Below are positions 22,233 through 32,623 of a stretch of 64,000 nt of DNA, piece after piece. The notes below the pieces were generated by a model. That model was not told where the DNA came from, did not search any database, and saw nothing but the letters and a program-made list of their open reading frames with translations. A program made the position numbers and the translations under genes. The stretch lies in NCBI RefSeq assembly GCF_000241955.1, contig NC_016818.1, positions 434,001 through 498,000 of the forward strand. Reading direction: 5' to 3'. The DNA is from Rahnella aquatilis CIP 78.65 = ATCC 33071. Lineage in GTDB: Bacteria > Pseudomonadota > Gammaproteobacteria > Enterobacterales > Enterobacteriaceae. Position 1 is the stretch's first letter; every line of letters starts with the position of its first letter.

Positions 22233-22260
22233 TTGCGGCTAAAAGGATTTCTCGTATAAT
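22233..22260 (+). promoter_or_regulatory. Promoter of the tRNA-Gly cluster
   Basis: The -35 TTGCGG (22233-22238) and a consensus -10 TATAAT (22255-22260) are separated by 16 nt. The -10 is followed by a GC-rich discriminator (GCGCACCCCG). That is the layout of a growth-rate and ppGpp-controlled stable-RNA promoter. The first tRNA begins 41 nt downstream. Confidence 0.8.
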
Positions 22261-22301
22261 GCGCACCCCGTACCGATGAAGAATTTCGTTGCGTGCGCAG
22301 A

Positions 22302-22377
<76 letters not shown>

Positions 22378-22436
22378 AATTTTTAAGTTGTTTAGATTTA
22401 AAGATTTAAGACGTAAAAAATGCAGTGCCATGCGAC

Positions 22437-22512
<76 letters not shown>

Positions 22513-22572
22513 AAATTTCAAAGGCTGTACGTTTTAGCAAAAGACAGTACAGCAGATGCCAGACATCTCAAT

Positions 22573-22648
<76 letters not shown>

Positions 22649-22962
22649 ATTTTCTTCTTCAGTTCAAAATCATTTCTCAATGCTTTCTTCCTGCATCTTC
22701 TGTGCATAAATGACCTGATCATTACACGATTTGTAGTAATGTTTTAAACAGACTTATCCACAGGTTTAGGTTTTTTTTTGAACTGTCCGTTTTTTGCGCT
22801 CACCATATTGCTAAAATTTAATTCATTGATTCAAATAAAAATTAATTTATAACGAAACGTTATGATGATCACTTGCTCTTTTTTTTGCACTTGATTGGCA
22901 AAGCATTTTTATTTTTATGCACAGAAAATATCGCTTTTCAAATTAAGTGCTTTGGGGAATCG
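22649..22962. other. AT-rich intergenic region between tRNA-Gly array and queG
   Basis: About 314 bp with no supportable gene. It is strikingly AT-rich, with runs of T and A. It contains a small inverted repeat (ATTAC...GTAAT near 22720-22740) and one consensus DnaA-box-like word, TTATCCACA, at 22754-22762. A single box in AT-rich DNA is not evidence of an origin. There is no integrase or att-like repeat of the tRNA 3' end. Confidence 0.6.
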
Positions 22963-24117
22963 TTATGCATCCCTTGGCAGACCCTTTTCAACAGCGCGGA
23001 TCAGGCGTTTTTGCTGTGAAGATTGCACTTCTACCCGATGTTCATTCCTTCTGGCTACCTGCTGTGCGATTGCCCAGCTGATATGTTCATCCAGCAACGC
23101 ATTTTCCCCTTCCCGCGACTGTAATGTATTAAGTACCTCTTCTGAGTAGGGCGCATTACCCAGCGCCACGGCAATATTGCGCAGCCAGCGCAAATGTCCG
23201 ATACGTCGGATCGGCGAACCTTCCGTGATGCGCAAAAACTTTTCTTCCGTCCAGCCAAATAATTCAATCAGCTCTGGTGCATGCAGTGCGGCGCGCGGAC
23301 TGAAATCTTCTTCGTCCGTCAGTTGTGAATAACGATTCCAGGGGCAGATCAGCTGGCAGTCATCGCAGCCGTAGATGCGGTTGCCCATGAGCGGACGGAA
23401 TTCTTCCGGTATTGCACCTTCCAGTTCGATGGTCAGATAGGAAATACAGCGGCGTGCATCAACGGTATAAGGCGCAACGATGGCACCTGTCGGGCAGGTG
23501 GTGATGCAGGCGACGCACTTTCCGCATTTCTCTTCCTGCGGCTGGTCGACGGGCAGAGGCAAATCGATCAGCAGTTCGCCGAGAAAGAACCATGAACCGG
23601 ATTCACGGTTAAGGATAAGTGAGTGTTTACCAACCCAACCCAGACCGGCTTTCGCCGCCAGCGGGCGTTCCATCAGCGGTGCGGAATCGACAAACGGGCG
23701 GAAGGTGATGGTCTGGTCAGCGTGTTCAGTGCAATGTGTCTGAATCATATCGCCGAGTTTTTTCAGGCGCTGGCGCAACACTTTGTGATAGTCGCGCCCG
23801 AGGGCATAACGACTGACATAGCCGAGTTGCGGGTTATTCAGGGTTTTGGCAAAGGCCGCTTTGGCGGGCAAATAGTTCATCCGCACGCTGATCACCCGCA
23901 GCGTGCCGGGCAGTAATTCATGCGGGCGCGCGCGTAACATACCGTGGCGCGCCATCCATTCCATCTCGCCATGATATTGTTTATCAAGCCAGTCTTGCAG
24001 TTTAGGCTCTTCGGCAGATAAGTCTGTATCGCAGATGCCCACCTGCTGGAAGCCTAGCGATTGGCCCCATTGCTTGATATGTTGAGCCAGTTGAACGAGA
24101 TCGAGAGGGAGTGTCAT
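22963..24117 (-). CDS. queG: Epoxyqueuosine reductase QueG
   Basis: The last step of queuosine biosynthesis: cobalamin-dependent reduction of epoxyqueuosine in tRNA. The 384-residue product has two ferredoxin-type [4Fe-4S] clusters in CGKCVACITTCPTG and CDDCQLICPWN, and a C-terminal HEAT-like region. The ATG at 24117 gives MTLPLDLVQL as in the family. The open frame extends upstream through the antisense of nnr without homology. Its start codon overlaps the divergent nnr start codon within CATG. Confidence 0.96.
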   Translation of the reverse strand: MTLPLDLVQLAQHIKQWGQSLGFQQVGICDTDLSAEEPKLQDWLDKQYHGEMEWMARHGMLRARPHELLPGTLRVISVRMNYLPAKAAFAKTLNNPQLGYVSRYALGRDYHKVLRQRLKKLGDMIQTHCTEHADQTITFRPFVDSAPLMERPLAAKAGLGWVGKHSLILNRESGSWFFLGELLIDLPLPVDQPQEEKCGKCVACITTCPTGAIVAPYTVDARRCISYLTIELEGAIPEEFRPLMGNRIYGCDDCQLICPWNRYSQLTDEEDFSPRAALHAPELIELFGWTEEKFLRITEGSPIRRIGHLRWLRNIAVALGNAPYSEEVLNTLQSREGENALLDEHISWAIAQQVARRNEHRVEVQSSQQKRLIRAVEKGLPRDA

Positions 24118-25630
24118 GACGAACCAACGTGAAAAACGAAACGAGGCGAGTTTACCACATTCTGTGTTTTCTGCTGACTGGCTGCGACAGGCTGAACGCC
24201 AGGCGGCGCAGGAAACGGGGATTTCTCTGTTTACACTGATGCAACGTGCGGCAAAAGCCGCTTTTTCACTGGCGCAGCGTGAGTTTCCGCAAATGCGCCA
24301 CTGGCTGATTTTGTGCGGCCACGGTAATAACGGTGGCGACGGTTTTGAAGTTGCGCGCTTGGCAAAAAACGCGGGCATACGCGTGACGCTGCTGGCGGTG
24401 GCAGGCAGTAAGCCGCTGCCAGAAGAAGCGGAAGCGGCGCGTGAGGGCTGGCTGAAAAGTGGCGGCACGGTTAACCCTGCGGATTCGGCATGGCCGCAGG
24501 ACGCTGATCTGATTATCGATGGTTTACTCGGCACCGGCTTGTCCTCCGCGCCGCGGGCACCTTACGACGGACTGATTGACGCCATTAACTCGGCATCTTT
24601 ACCAGTGATCTCCTTAGATATTCCTTCGGGGCTTGATGCGCAAACCGGTCAGACCGCCGGCAAAGCGGTGCATGCCACGCACACGCTCAGTTTCATCGCC
24701 CTGAAACCCGGTTTACTGACCGGGCAGGCGCGCGATTACACCGGCAAATTACACTGCGATGCGCTGGGGCTGGAAAGCTGGCTGGGCGGCCATCTTGCGC
24801 CATTACAGAGGCTGGATGCGACTCAGCTAGGCCAATGGTTGCACCCGCGACGTCCCTGCTCACATAAAGGTGAACACGGACGGTTGCTGGTGATAGGTGG
24901 TGATACCGGTTTTGCGGGCGCGATCCGTATGGCTTCAGAAGCTGCGTTGCGTAGCGGTGCCGGGCTGGTGCGAGTACTCACTCACAAAGAACATGCCGGA
25001 CCGTTACTGACTGCCAGACCTGAGCTGATGGTGCAGGAACTCACCGCAGAGTCGCTTGATGAGAGTCTTGAATGGGCTGACGTGTTAGTCATCGGTCCCG
25101 GTCTGGGACAGAAAGAATGGGGCAAACAGGCGATTGAGCGCGTGGCAAAATGGGACAAACCGGCCTTATGGGACGCTGATGCGCTTAACCTGCTGGCAAT
25201 CAATCCGCGGAAACGGCAAAATCGCGTACTGACGCCTCATCCGGGTGAAGCTGCACGATTGCTGGGTTGCAGCGTGAAGGACATTGAGAGTGACCGCTTA
25301 CTTTCGGCCAGAAACCTCACACAGCGATATGGTGGCGTAGTGGTACTCAAGGGGGCGGGCACTCTGATTGCCAGTGAACGTGGCGAGATGGCGGTAGCGG
25401 ATGTCGGCAATGCCGGTATGGCATCCGGCGGCATGGGTGACGTACTTTCTGGTATTATTGGCGGATTGCTGGCTCAGAAACTTAATATATATGATGCGGC
25501 CTGCGCAGGCTCAGTCGTCCATGGCGCTGCCGCAGACGAAATTGCCCACCGGCAGGGAACGCGCGGTATGCTGGCAACTGATCTTTTAGCGGTGATTGCC
25601 CCGTTAGTTAATCCAGACCTCAAGAAATAG
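24116..25630 (+). CDS. nnr: Bifunctional NAD(P)H-hydrate repair enzyme Nnr
   Basis: Repairs hydrated NADH and NADPH. An N-terminal YjeF_N epimerase domain (about 1-220, with CGHGNNGGDGFEVARLAKN) interconverts the R and S hydrates. The C-terminal ADP-dependent dehydratase domain (about 230-500, with GNAGMASGGMGDVLSG) restores the cofactor. Length is 504 residues (E. coli 515). It heads the nnr-tsaE-amiB-mutL-miaA-hfq run; tsaE follows after 10 nt. Confidence 0.96.
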   Translation: MTNQREKRNEASLPHSVFSADWLRQAERQAAQETGISLFTLMQRAAKAAFSLAQREFPQMRHWLILCGHGNNGGDGFEVARLAKNAGIRVTLLAVAGSKPLPEEAEAAREGWLKSGGTVNPADSAWPQDADLIIDGLLGTGLSSAPRAPYDGLIDAINSASLPVISLDIPSGLDAQTGQTAGKAVHATHTLSFIALKPGLLTGQARDYTGKLHCDALGLESWLGGHLAPLQRLDATQLGQWLHPRRPCSHKGEHGRLLVIGGDTGFAGAIRMASEAALRSGAGLVRVLTHKEHAGPLLTARPELMVQELTAESLDESLEWADVLVIGPGLGQKEWGKQAIERVAKWDKPALWDADALNLLAINPRKRQNRVLTPHPGEAARLLGCSVKDIESDRLLSARNLTQRYGGVVVLKGAGTLIASERGEMAVADVGNAGMASGGMGDVLSGIIGGLLAQKLNIYDAACAGSVVHGAAADEIAHRQGTRGMLATDLLAVIAPLVNPDLKK

Positions 25631-25640
25631 ATATCACTGA

Positions 25641-26108
25641 ATGAATCAACTTAATATCTCTTTACCCGACGAAGCGGCAACGCTGTTACTAGGTGCTTCA
25701 CTGGCAAAAGCCTGCGAAGGCTCAGCGGTTATCCATCTTTATGGCGACCTGGGAGCCGGGAAAACAACCTTTAGCCGGGGATTTCTTCAGGCATTAGGGC
25801 ATCAGGGCACTGTAAAAAGCCCGACTTACACGCTGGTTGAGCCTTATCAGCTGGAAAAAATCGCCGTTTATCATTTTGATTTATATCGCCTTGCTGATCC
25901 GGAAGAACTGGAATTTATGGGGATCCGCGATTATTTCGCACAGGACGCTATTTGTCTGGTGGAATGGCCGCAGCAGGGCGCAGGTGTCTTGCCTGAACCG
26001 GATATTGAACTGACGCTGGATTATTCCGGAACCGGGCGCACCGCGAAGCTGGTGGCGGTTTCTGAATCCGGCATTAAATTGCTGCATCGTGTTCAACAGC
26101 AAGGATGA
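25641..26108 (+). CDS. tsaE: tRNA t6A biosynthesis ATPase TsaE
   Basis: The ATPase of the TsaB-TsaD-TsaE complex that makes threonylcarbamoyl-adenosine at position 37 of ANN-decoding tRNAs. The 155-residue product has Walker A in [13 protein letters not shown] near residue 37, followed by [11 protein letters not shown] and the DLYRL block. It is tightly packed between nnr and amiB, 7 nt before the preferred amiB start. Confidence 0.96.
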   Translation: MNQLNISLPDEAATLLLGASLAKACEGSAVIHLYGDLGAGKTTFSRGFLQALGHQGTVKSPTYTLVEPYQLEKIAVYHFDLYRLADPEELEFMGIRDYFAQDAICLVEWPQQGAGVLPEPDIELTLDYSGTGRTAKLVAVSESGIKLLHRVQQQG

Positions 26109-26115
26109 TCACGCG

Positions 26116-27882
26116 ATGAACTCACGTTTTACCTCTCTTTATCTTTCAGCGGCGATGTTGTTATCGACGCTGATGCTGTTTGCTGTGCTGGCCCCGCCGG
26201 TTTTTGCGGCTGGCATGAAAAACATCAATGTTTCGAACGGTCCTACGCAATCTACCGTCACGATTACGTTTGATGGCTCACCGGATTACTCTTTTTTTCC
26301 GTTGCATAACCCTGAACGTGTGGTCATGGATATCCGTCAGGACGGCGTGATGAAAGGCCTGCCGCTGAATTTCAATGGTCAGAATCTGGTGACGCGTGTG
26401 CGTGCCAGTACGCCGCCCAATGCGCAGAGTCAGCGTCTGGTATTTGAACTGAATCAGAAAGTCCGAACCAACGCCACAAAACAGAAAGACGGCAGCCAGT
26501 ACACCGTGGTGCTGACCATGAACGCCTCTGCGCCGGCACGTCGGAGTGCACCGGTTGCCGTGGGGACCAATACGCCCTCGCCAAATGCGGGCAGAATGGT
26601 TACGCCTTCCGCGAAATCAAATCCGTTTACCAATGATCAGACCAAAGTCGTCGCCACTACGGTGGCGCCGGATAATTCACGTTCTTCTACCGTGTCGACC
26701 AGTGACAGCAGGATTATTGTCGCTATTGACGCCGGTCATGGCGGACAGGATCCGGGCGCAATCGGCGCGGGTGGGCTGAAAGAGAAAAATGTCACCATCT
26801 CTATTGCCCGTAAATTACAGGCGATTCTGAATGCCGACCCGATGTTCCAGCCGGTATTAACCCGTGACGGTGATTACTTTATTTCCGTTATGGGGCGTTC
26901 CGATGTGGCGCGAAAGAAAAACGCCAATGTGCTGGTTTCCATTCACGCTGATGCCGCCCCAAGCCGCAGCGCGCGCGGTGCATCAGTCTGGGTATTGTCG
27001 AACCGTCGTGCTAACAGTGAAATGGGTAACTGGCTGGAACAACATGAGAAACAGTCAGAACTGCTCGGCGGCGCAGGGGATGTGCTGGCGAACACCGCCT
27101 CAGACCCGTATCTGAGTCAGGCTGTACTGGATTTACAGTTCGGCCATTCACAACGCGTGGGTTATGACGTCGCGACCCGTGTTCTGCGCGAACTGCGCTC
27201 CGTGGGCTCTTTGCATAAAGCGAAGCCGGAGCACGCCAGTTTAGGCGTGTTGCGTTCGCCTGATATTCCTTCCCTGCTGGTGGAAACCGGCTTTATCAGC
27301 AATTCAACAGAGGAGCGGCTGCTGGGTAGCAGCGCGTACCAGGATAAAATTGCGAGGGCTATCCACATCGGCCTGCGTAATTATTTCCAGTCGCACCCGA
27401 TACAAAACGGCCCAAAGGTCGAAAACCGTCCGCTGCTGGCTTCATCAGCAGCGGCGGCAGACAGTAGCGCGACAGCCAGTACTGCCGCTAATCAGCCTGG
27501 CCCGATTGAAGTGACTGCCGGTGCAGCCGGTGCCACGCAGATCCATAAAGTGACGCGGGGTGAAACCCTGACCGGGATCGCGAACAGCTATGGCACGACA
27601 AACGCGGCGCTGCGTGATCTCAACAAGCTGAAAAAAGATGGCGTCTGGGTCGGTCAGCGATTGAAAGTCCCTGCGGGAACCCGCACATCTTCAACAACCG
27701 CCGCCCCCGCTTCGACAGCAAAAACGTCGCAGAAGCCAGCGAAACATAAAGTAAAACGCGGCGATACGCTGTCGGCGATCGCCAGCAAATATGGTGTCAG
27801 CATGAACGACATCAAAACCGCAAATCATATGAAGTCTGGCGAGGTACAGCTCGGCCAAACCTTAACTATTCCACAATCATAG
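26116..27882 (+). CDS. amiB: N-acetylmuramoyl-L-alanine amidase AmiB with two LysM domains
   Basis: A periplasmic zinc amidase that splits septal peptidoglycan during daughter-cell separation. The ATG at 26116 is used because AAGGATG precedes it and the product begins with a normal signal peptide ending in PPVFAA (about residue 32). An AMIN domain follows (about 35-140). The Amidase_3 domain (about 195-415) has zinc-site motifs [12 protein letters not shown] and VSIHADAA. Two LysM domains lie at about 476-520 and 543-588, beginning HKVTRGETL and HKVKRGDTL. At 588 residues it is much longer than E. coli AmiB (445, one LysM). Confidence 0.95.
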   Translation: MNSRFTSLYLSAAMLLSTLMLFAVLAPPVFAAGMKNINVSNGPTQSTVTITFDGSPDYSFFPLHNPERVVMDIRQDGVMKGLPLNFNGQNLVTRVRASTPPNAQSQRLVFELNQKVRTNATKQKDGSQYTVVLTMNASAPARRSAPVAVGTNTPSPNAGRMVTPSAKSNPFTNDQTKVVATTVAPDNSRSSTVSTSDSRIIVAIDAGHGGQDPGAIGAGGLKEKNVTISIARKLQAILNADPMFQPVLTRDGDYFISVMGRSDVARKKNANVLVSIHADAAPSRSARGASVWVLSNRRANSEMGNWLEQHEKQSELLGGAGDVLANTASDPYLSQAVLDLQFGHSQRVGYDVATRVLRELRSVGSLHKAKPEHASLGVLRSPDIPSLLVETGFISNSTEERLLGSSAYQDKIARAIHIGLRNYFQSHPIQNGPKVENRPLLASSAAAADSSATASTAANQPGPIEVTAGAAGATQIHKVTRGETLTGIANSYGTTNAALRDLNKLKKDGVWVGQRLKVPAGTRTSSTTAAPASTAKTSQKPAKHKVKRGDTLSAIASKYGVSMNDIKTANHMKSGEVQLGQTLTIPQS

Positions 27883-27913
27883 GCGGTAAATGACCGCTGC
27901 CACAGGAGCCGCT

Positions 27914-29830
27914 ATGCCGATCAAGGTACTGCCGCCACAACTTGCTAACCAGATAGCAGCGGGCGAAGTTGTCGAAAGACCGGCTTCCGTGGTGAAGGAA
28001 CTGGTGGAGAACAGCCTTGATGCGGGTGCGACCCGTATTGATATTGATATCGATCGCGGTGGCGCCAAACTTATCCGCATTCGCGATAACGGCTGTGGGA
28101 TTGGCAAAGACGATCTGGCTTTGGCACTGGCACGTCATGCCACCAGTAAAATCACCTGTCTTGATGATCTGGAAGCTATCCTGAGCCTCGGGTTTCGCGG
28201 CGAAGCGCTGGCGAGTATCAGCTCAGTATCGCGCCTGATTCTGACATCACGCACCGCAGAGCAGAATGAAGCCTGGCAGGCCTACGCCGAAGGGCGCGAC
28301 ATGACGGTAACGGTTAAACCGGCGGCGCATCCGCAAGGTTCGACCGTTGAGGTGCTGGATCTGTTCTACAACACGCCCGCCCGCCGCAAATTCATGCGCA
28401 CCGAAAAAACCGAATTCACCCATATTGATGAAGTCGTCCGGCGGATCGCACTGGCGCGCTTTGACGTGTCCGTCAATCTCAGCCATAACGGCAAACTTAT
28501 CCGTCAGTATCGCGCGGTGAAAGATCCTTCACAATTCTCCCGCCGTCTGGCCAGTATTTGCAGCCCGACGTTTGTCGAGCACGCACTGGAAGTGGAATGG
28601 AGCCACGGTGATCTGGCGATCCGAGGCTGGGTGGCGGATCCTGCTGGTTCGCGCAGCCTGACTGAGATGCAATATTGCTATGTGAACAACCGCATGATGA
28701 AAGATCGCCTGATTAATCACGCGATCCGCCAGGCGTATCAGGATCAGCTCAAAGACGATCAGCAGCCCGCGTATGTGCTTTATCTGGATGTCGATCCGCA
28801 TCAGGTGGATGTGAACGTGCATCCGGCCAAACACGAAGTACGCTTCCATCAGTCGCGGCTGGTACATGATTTTATTTATCAGGCGGTGATGTCGGTATTG
28901 CAGCAGGCGGGCGCGCCCGTTCTGGATGAGCCACAGCTTCAGGAAGATACGCCGCGCTGGCAGCAGGAAAACCGTCAGGCTGCGGGGGGCAATCATTTCT
29001 CGCAGCCGGCAGAACGTAAAGTACCGGCATCGCGGGAAAATAGTTCTCCGCGTGACAATGTGTTTCCTGAAACCGCACGAGCCAGTCAGCCGCGTGATCC
29101 TGCTTTTCGCAGCAACGAACCGGCTTACAATCCTTCTGAAAGCAAGGCGTATGGCCGTTTACTGCAACCTGCGCCGGAGTCGTTTTCCTTACAGGAACCG
29201 ACCCCTGCTGTGGCACAGCCCGCTAAGCCCGCCGGTTCAGCGGCCCGTACACTGGAACCGGCGCTGGAATCACACAGTCAGAGTTTCGGGCGCGTGCTGA
29301 CGGTATATTCCGCGGAATATGCGTTACTTGAGCGCGGCAATCAACTGGTCTTACTGGCATTACCGGTTGCCGATCGCTGGCTGAAATGGGCGCAACTGAC
29401 ACCCCCTGAAGAAGGATTACGGCCGCAACCGTTATTAATTCCGCTGAAGCTGACAATGAAGAAAGAAGAAACCGTCGTGCTGGCGCGCCATCAGGCGTTA
29501 TTACAGCATTTTGGTTTAGAAATGCTCAGTGAGTCACAGCGTGTGACGGTTCGCGCGGTACCTTTACCATTACGCCAACAAAATTTACAAAAGTTGATAC
29601 CTGATCTGTTAGGTTACCTTGCTGTTCAGCAGGAGGTGACTTCTGATGCGGTAGCTATGTGGTTTGCCCGCCACTGCGGCTGCGAGCATGAGGTCTGGAC
29701 GATTTCACAAGCCATACAATTACTCACGGATGTTGAGCGTCTTTGCCCGCAATTGGTGAAATCGCCCCCGTCCGGCCTTTTGCAACCTCTTGATTTACGG
29801 CCCGCACTGGCGGCTTTTAAGCATGACTGA
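27914..29830 (+). CDS. mutL: DNA mismatch repair protein MutL
   Basis: A GHKL-family ATPase that links MutS mismatch recognition to MutH incision and UvrD. The ATG at 27914 gives [18 protein letters not shown], the standard start, after CAGGAG. The N-terminal ATPase domain (about 1-330) has [14 protein letters not shown] and [11 protein letters not shown] variable proline/glutamine-rich linker leads to the C-terminal dimerisation domain (about 455-638). No DQHA-type endonuclease motif is seen, as expected for a species with MutH. Its last 8 nt overlap miaA. Confidence 0.98.
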   Translation: MPIKVLPPQLANQIAAGEVVERPASVVKELVENSLDAGATRIDIDIDRGGAKLIRIRDNGCGIGKDDLALALARHATSKITCLDDLEAILSLGFRGEALASISSVSRLILTSRTAEQNEAWQAYAEGRDMTVTVKPAAHPQGSTVEVLDLFYNTPARRKFMRTEKTEFTHIDEVVRRIALARFDVSVNLSHNGKLIRQYRAVKDPSQFSRRLASICSPTFVEHALEVEWSHGDLAIRGWVADPAGSRSLTEMQYCYVNNRMMKDRLINHAIRQAYQDQLKDDQQPAYVLYLDVDPHQVDVNVHPAKHEVRFHQSRLVHDFIYQAVMSVLQQAGAPVLDEPQLQEDTPRWQQENRQAAGGNHFSQPAERKVPASRENSSPRDNVFPETARASQPRDPAFRSNEPAYNPSESKAYGRLLQPAPESFSLQEPTPAVAQPAKPAGSAARTLEPALESHSQSFGRVLTVYSAEYALLERGNQLVLLALPVADRWLKWAQLTPPEEGLRPQPLLIPLKLTMKKEETVVLARHQALLQHFGLEMLSESQRVTVRAVPLPLRQQNLQKLIPDLLGYLAVQQEVTSDAVAMWFARHCGCEHEVWTISQAIQLLTDVERLCPQLVKSPPSGLLQPLDLRPALAAFKHD

Positions 29831-30764
29831 TTCAGAAAAACACGCAGTTCCCCCGGCAATCTTTATTATGGGGCCGACCGCATCCGGTAAAACAGCACTG
29901 GCGATGTCGCTGATGAAACACCTGCCAGTGGAACTGATCAGTGTCGATTCCGCTCTGATTTATCGCGGGATGGATATTGGTACAGCAAAGCCCACGGCAG
30001 AAGAGCTGGCGGATGCACCGCACCGGTTGATTGATATCCTCGACCCGACAGTGGCTTATTCAGCGGCTGACTTTCGTAAAGACGCATTACGTGAAATGGC
30101 AGAAATAACCTCGCGCAATAAGATCCCGTTATTGGTAGGGGGGACTATGCTTTATTTCAAGGCATTGCTTGAAGGTCTTTCACCGTTGCCACCGGCTGAT
30201 CCTGCCGTGCGCGAACGCATTGAAAAGCAGGCTGCAGAACAGGGTTGGGAGGCGTTACATGACCAGTTGCGCGAAATCGATCCCGTTGCGGCTATGCGAA
30301 TTCATCCGAATGATCCACAGAGACTGTCCAGAGCACTGGAAGTTTTTTTTATTTCGGGTAAAACTTTAACGGAACTGACTAAAATTTCGGGCGAAACATT
30401 ACCCTATCGTGTACATCAGTTTGCGATTGCGCCGACCCGACGTGAACTATTACATGCGCGGATCGAGGAACGTTTTAGCCAGATGTTGTCCAATGGTTTT
30501 GAAGACGAAGTCAGAACGCTGATAGCCCGGGGCGATTTGCATACAGATTTGCCTTCCATTCGTTGTGTGGGTTATCGCCAGATGTGGTCATATTTGTCTG
30601 GTGAATTCGATTACGATGAAATGGTTTATCGTGGTGTTTGCGCGACACGACAGCTGGCCAAACGTCAGATGACCTGGTTGCGAGGTTGGGAGAGTGTCGA
30701 ATGGCTCGATTCTGAGAAGCCAGAAGAGGCCTTAAACCGTGTAATTCAGGTTGTTAGTGCATAG
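29823..30764 (+). CDS. miaA: tRNA dimethylallyltransferase MiaA
   Basis: Adds a dimethylallyl group to A37 of tRNAs that read codons beginning with U, the first step to ms2i6A. The 313-residue product starting at 29823 has the P-loop GPTASGKT, the [16 protein letters not shown] segment and [21 protein letters not shown] lies in the C-terminal region. Translation is coupled to mutL by overlap. In E. coli, promoters for hfq lie inside miaA; I did not resolve them here. Confidence 0.98.
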   Translation: MTDSEKHAVPPAIFIMGPTASGKTALAMSLMKHLPVELISVDSALIYRGMDIGTAKPTAEELADAPHRLIDILDPTVAYSAADFRKDALREMAEITSRNKIPLLVGGTMLYFKALLEGLSPLPPADPAVRERIEKQAAEQGWEALHDQLREIDPVAAMRIHPNDPQRLSRALEVFFISGKTLTELTKISGETLPYRVHQFAIAPTRRELLHARIEERFSQMLSNGFEDEVRTLIARGDLHTDLPSIRCVGYRQMWSYLSGEFDYDEMVYRGVCATRQLAKRQMTWLRGWESVEWLDSEKPEEALNRVIQVVSA

Positions 30765-30878
30765 GTTGGGTGATTGTGTACAATTGATCAGTACTCAGCG
30801 CGCAAATTTTTTATGTGATTTATTTTCGAGCCGATAGGCTCAAAGTTACAAACAACAAACTAATAAGGAAAAGATAGA

Positions 30879-31187
30879 ATGGCTAAGGGGCAATCTTTGC
30901 AAGATCCGTTCCTGAACGCATTGCGTCGTGAACGTGTTCCGGTTTCTATTTACTTGGTGAATGGTATTAAGCTGCAAGGCCAGATTGAGTCTTTTGACCA
31001 GTTTGTCATTCTGTTAAAAAATACGGTTAGCCAGATGGTGTATAAACACGCTATCTCCACCGTAGTGCCTTCCCGCCCGGTGTCACACCATAGCAATAAT
31101 CCAGGTTCGGGCAGCACCAACAATTATCACCAAGGTAGCACTCCGTCTGCGCAACAGCCGCAGCAGGAAAACGATGACGCTGAATAA
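30879..31187 (+). CDS. hfq: RNA chaperone Hfq
   Basis: A hexameric Sm-like protein that pairs small RNAs with target mRNAs. The 102-residue product has the Sm1 segment around [20 protein letters not shown] and the Sm2 motif YKHAIST. A flexible C-terminal tail rich in Ser, Asn, Gln and His ends in acidic residues. The 5' leader holds a hairpin GAGCC-GATA-GGCTC (30828-30841), a candidate element near the ribosome site. It sits in the conserved miaA-hfq-hflX order. Confidence 0.99.
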   Translation: MAKGQSLQDPFLNALRRERVPVSIYLVNGIKLQGQIESFDQFVILLKNTVSQMVYKHAISTVVPSRPVSHHSNNPGSGSTNNYHQGSTPSAQQPQQENDDAE

Positions 31188-31285
31188 AGCGCAACGTTGG
31201 TCAACCACGAAGGGGTTCATAAGTATTCCGATTATGCTTATGCACCCCCGGCTGGCGAATTTTTCCCAAATGAGAGGTCGCAAGC

Positions 31286-32590
31286 TTGTTTGACCGTTAT
31301 GAAGCCGGTGAGCAGGCCGTACTGGTTCATATCTATTTCTCGCAAGACAAAGACACGGAAGACCTGAGCGAATTTGAATCGCTGGTATCTTCTGCAGGTG
31401 TAGAGGCGTTGCAAGTCGTCACCGGGAGCCGCAAGGCACCGCACCCAAAATACTTTGTCGGTGAAGGAAAGGCCCAAGAAATCGCAGATGCCGTCAAAGC
31501 AACGGGCGCTTCTGTCATCCTGTTTGATCACGCCTTGTCTCCCGGCCAGGAAAGAAACCTGGAAGCCTTATGCGAATGTCGCGTTGTCGACCGCACCGGA
31601 TTGATATTAGATATTTTTGCCCAGCGGGCCCGAACACATGAAGGTAAGTTACAAGTAGAACTGGCGCAATTACGCCACATCGCTACCCGACTGGTTCGCG
31701 GCTGGACGCACCTTGAACGACAGGGTGGTGGCATTGGCGCGCGTGGTCCGGGTGAAACCCAGCTCGAAACTGACCGACGTTTGCTGCGGGACAGAATCAC
31801 TTTGATCCTCAGCCGTCTTGAAAAAGTGGCTAAGCAGCGTGAACAGGGTCGCCGTTCGCGCGTTCGTGCAGATATTCCGACGGTGTCTTTGGTGGGGTAT
31901 ACCAACGCCGGGAAATCCACACTCTTTAACCGTATTACTCAGGCCGATGTTTACGTGGCCAATCAGTTGTTTGCTACGCTGGATCCTACACTGCGCCGTA
32001 TTATGGTGGCAGATGTCGGGGAAACAGTTTTGGCGGACACCGTAGGGTTTATTCGTCACCTGCCCCATGATTTGGTTGCTGCCTTTAAAGCAACATTGCA
32101 GGAAACCCGACAGGCATCTCTGTTACTCCACGTGATTGACGCAGCGGACATCCGGGTTCAAGAAAACATTGACGCGGTGAATACGGTGCTGGCAGAGATC
32201 GAAGCAGATGAAATTCCTGCGCTGTTAGTGATGAATAAAATAGATATGCTGGATGACTTTGTCCCGCGTATTGATCGCAACGAGGAGAATTTACCGGTCA
32301 GGGTCTGGCTTTCCGCCGTGACAGGTGAAGGTATTCCGTTGCTTTTCCAGGCATTAACGGAGCGACTCTCTGGCGAAATCGCGCAGCATGAATTGTGCTT
32401 ACCGCCGGAAGCAGGCCGACTTCGTAGCCGTTTTTACCAGCTTCAGGCCATTGAAAAAGAATGGATTGAAGAGGATGGCAGTATTGGTCTGATGGTGCGA
32501 ATGCCCATCGTTGACTGGCGCCGCCTCTGCAAACAAGAGCAGGAACTGGAAAGCTATGTCCGCAACCAGAGCCTGTCTGATTTGGCCTGA
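31286..32590 (+). CDS. hflX: Ribosome-associated GTPase HflX
   Basis: A GTPase that splits and rescues stalled 70S ribosomes during heat stress. The 434-residue product starts at a TTG (31286), with GAGG upstream, and matches E. coli HflX from MFDRY onward. The N-terminal HflX domain has GSRKAPHPKYFVGEGKA. The glycine-rich linker GGIGARGPGETQLETDRR precedes the G domain with G1 GYTNAGKSTLFN, G3 DTVGF and G4 NKID. No ATG gives a better start. Confidence 0.96.
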   Translation: MFDRYEAGEQAVLVHIYFSQDKDTEDLSEFESLVSSAGVEALQVVTGSRKAPHPKYFVGEGKAQEIADAVKATGASVILFDHALSPGQERNLEALCECRVVDRTGLILDIFAQRARTHEGKLQVELAQLRHIATRLVRGWTHLERQGGGIGARGPGETQLETDRRLLRDRITLILSRLEKVAKQREQGRRSRVRADIPTVSLVGYTNAGKSTLFNRITQADVYVANQLFATLDPTLRRIMVADVGETVLADTVGFIRHLPHDLVAAFKATLQETRQASLLLHVIDAADIRVQENIDAVNTVLAEIEADEIPALLVMNKIDMLDDFVPRIDRNEENLPVRVWLSAVTGEGIPLLFQALTERLSGEIAQHELCLPPEAGRLRSRFYQLQAIEKEWIEEDGSIGLMVRMPIVDWRRLCKQEQELESYVRNQSLSDLA

Positions 32591-32623
32591 AGAACACCAA
32601 TCATAGAATAATGGAGCTATAAC

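Noticed and set aside
22754..22762. Possible replication origin from a DnaA box in AT-rich DNA
   Set aside because: Only one box is present, and the neighbours are not origin-associated genes (no dnaA, gidA/mnmG or mioC).
24118..24534. Upstream extension of queG to 523 codons
   Set aside because: The added part is antisense nnr with no QueG similarity; the ATG at 24117 gives the standard N-terminus.
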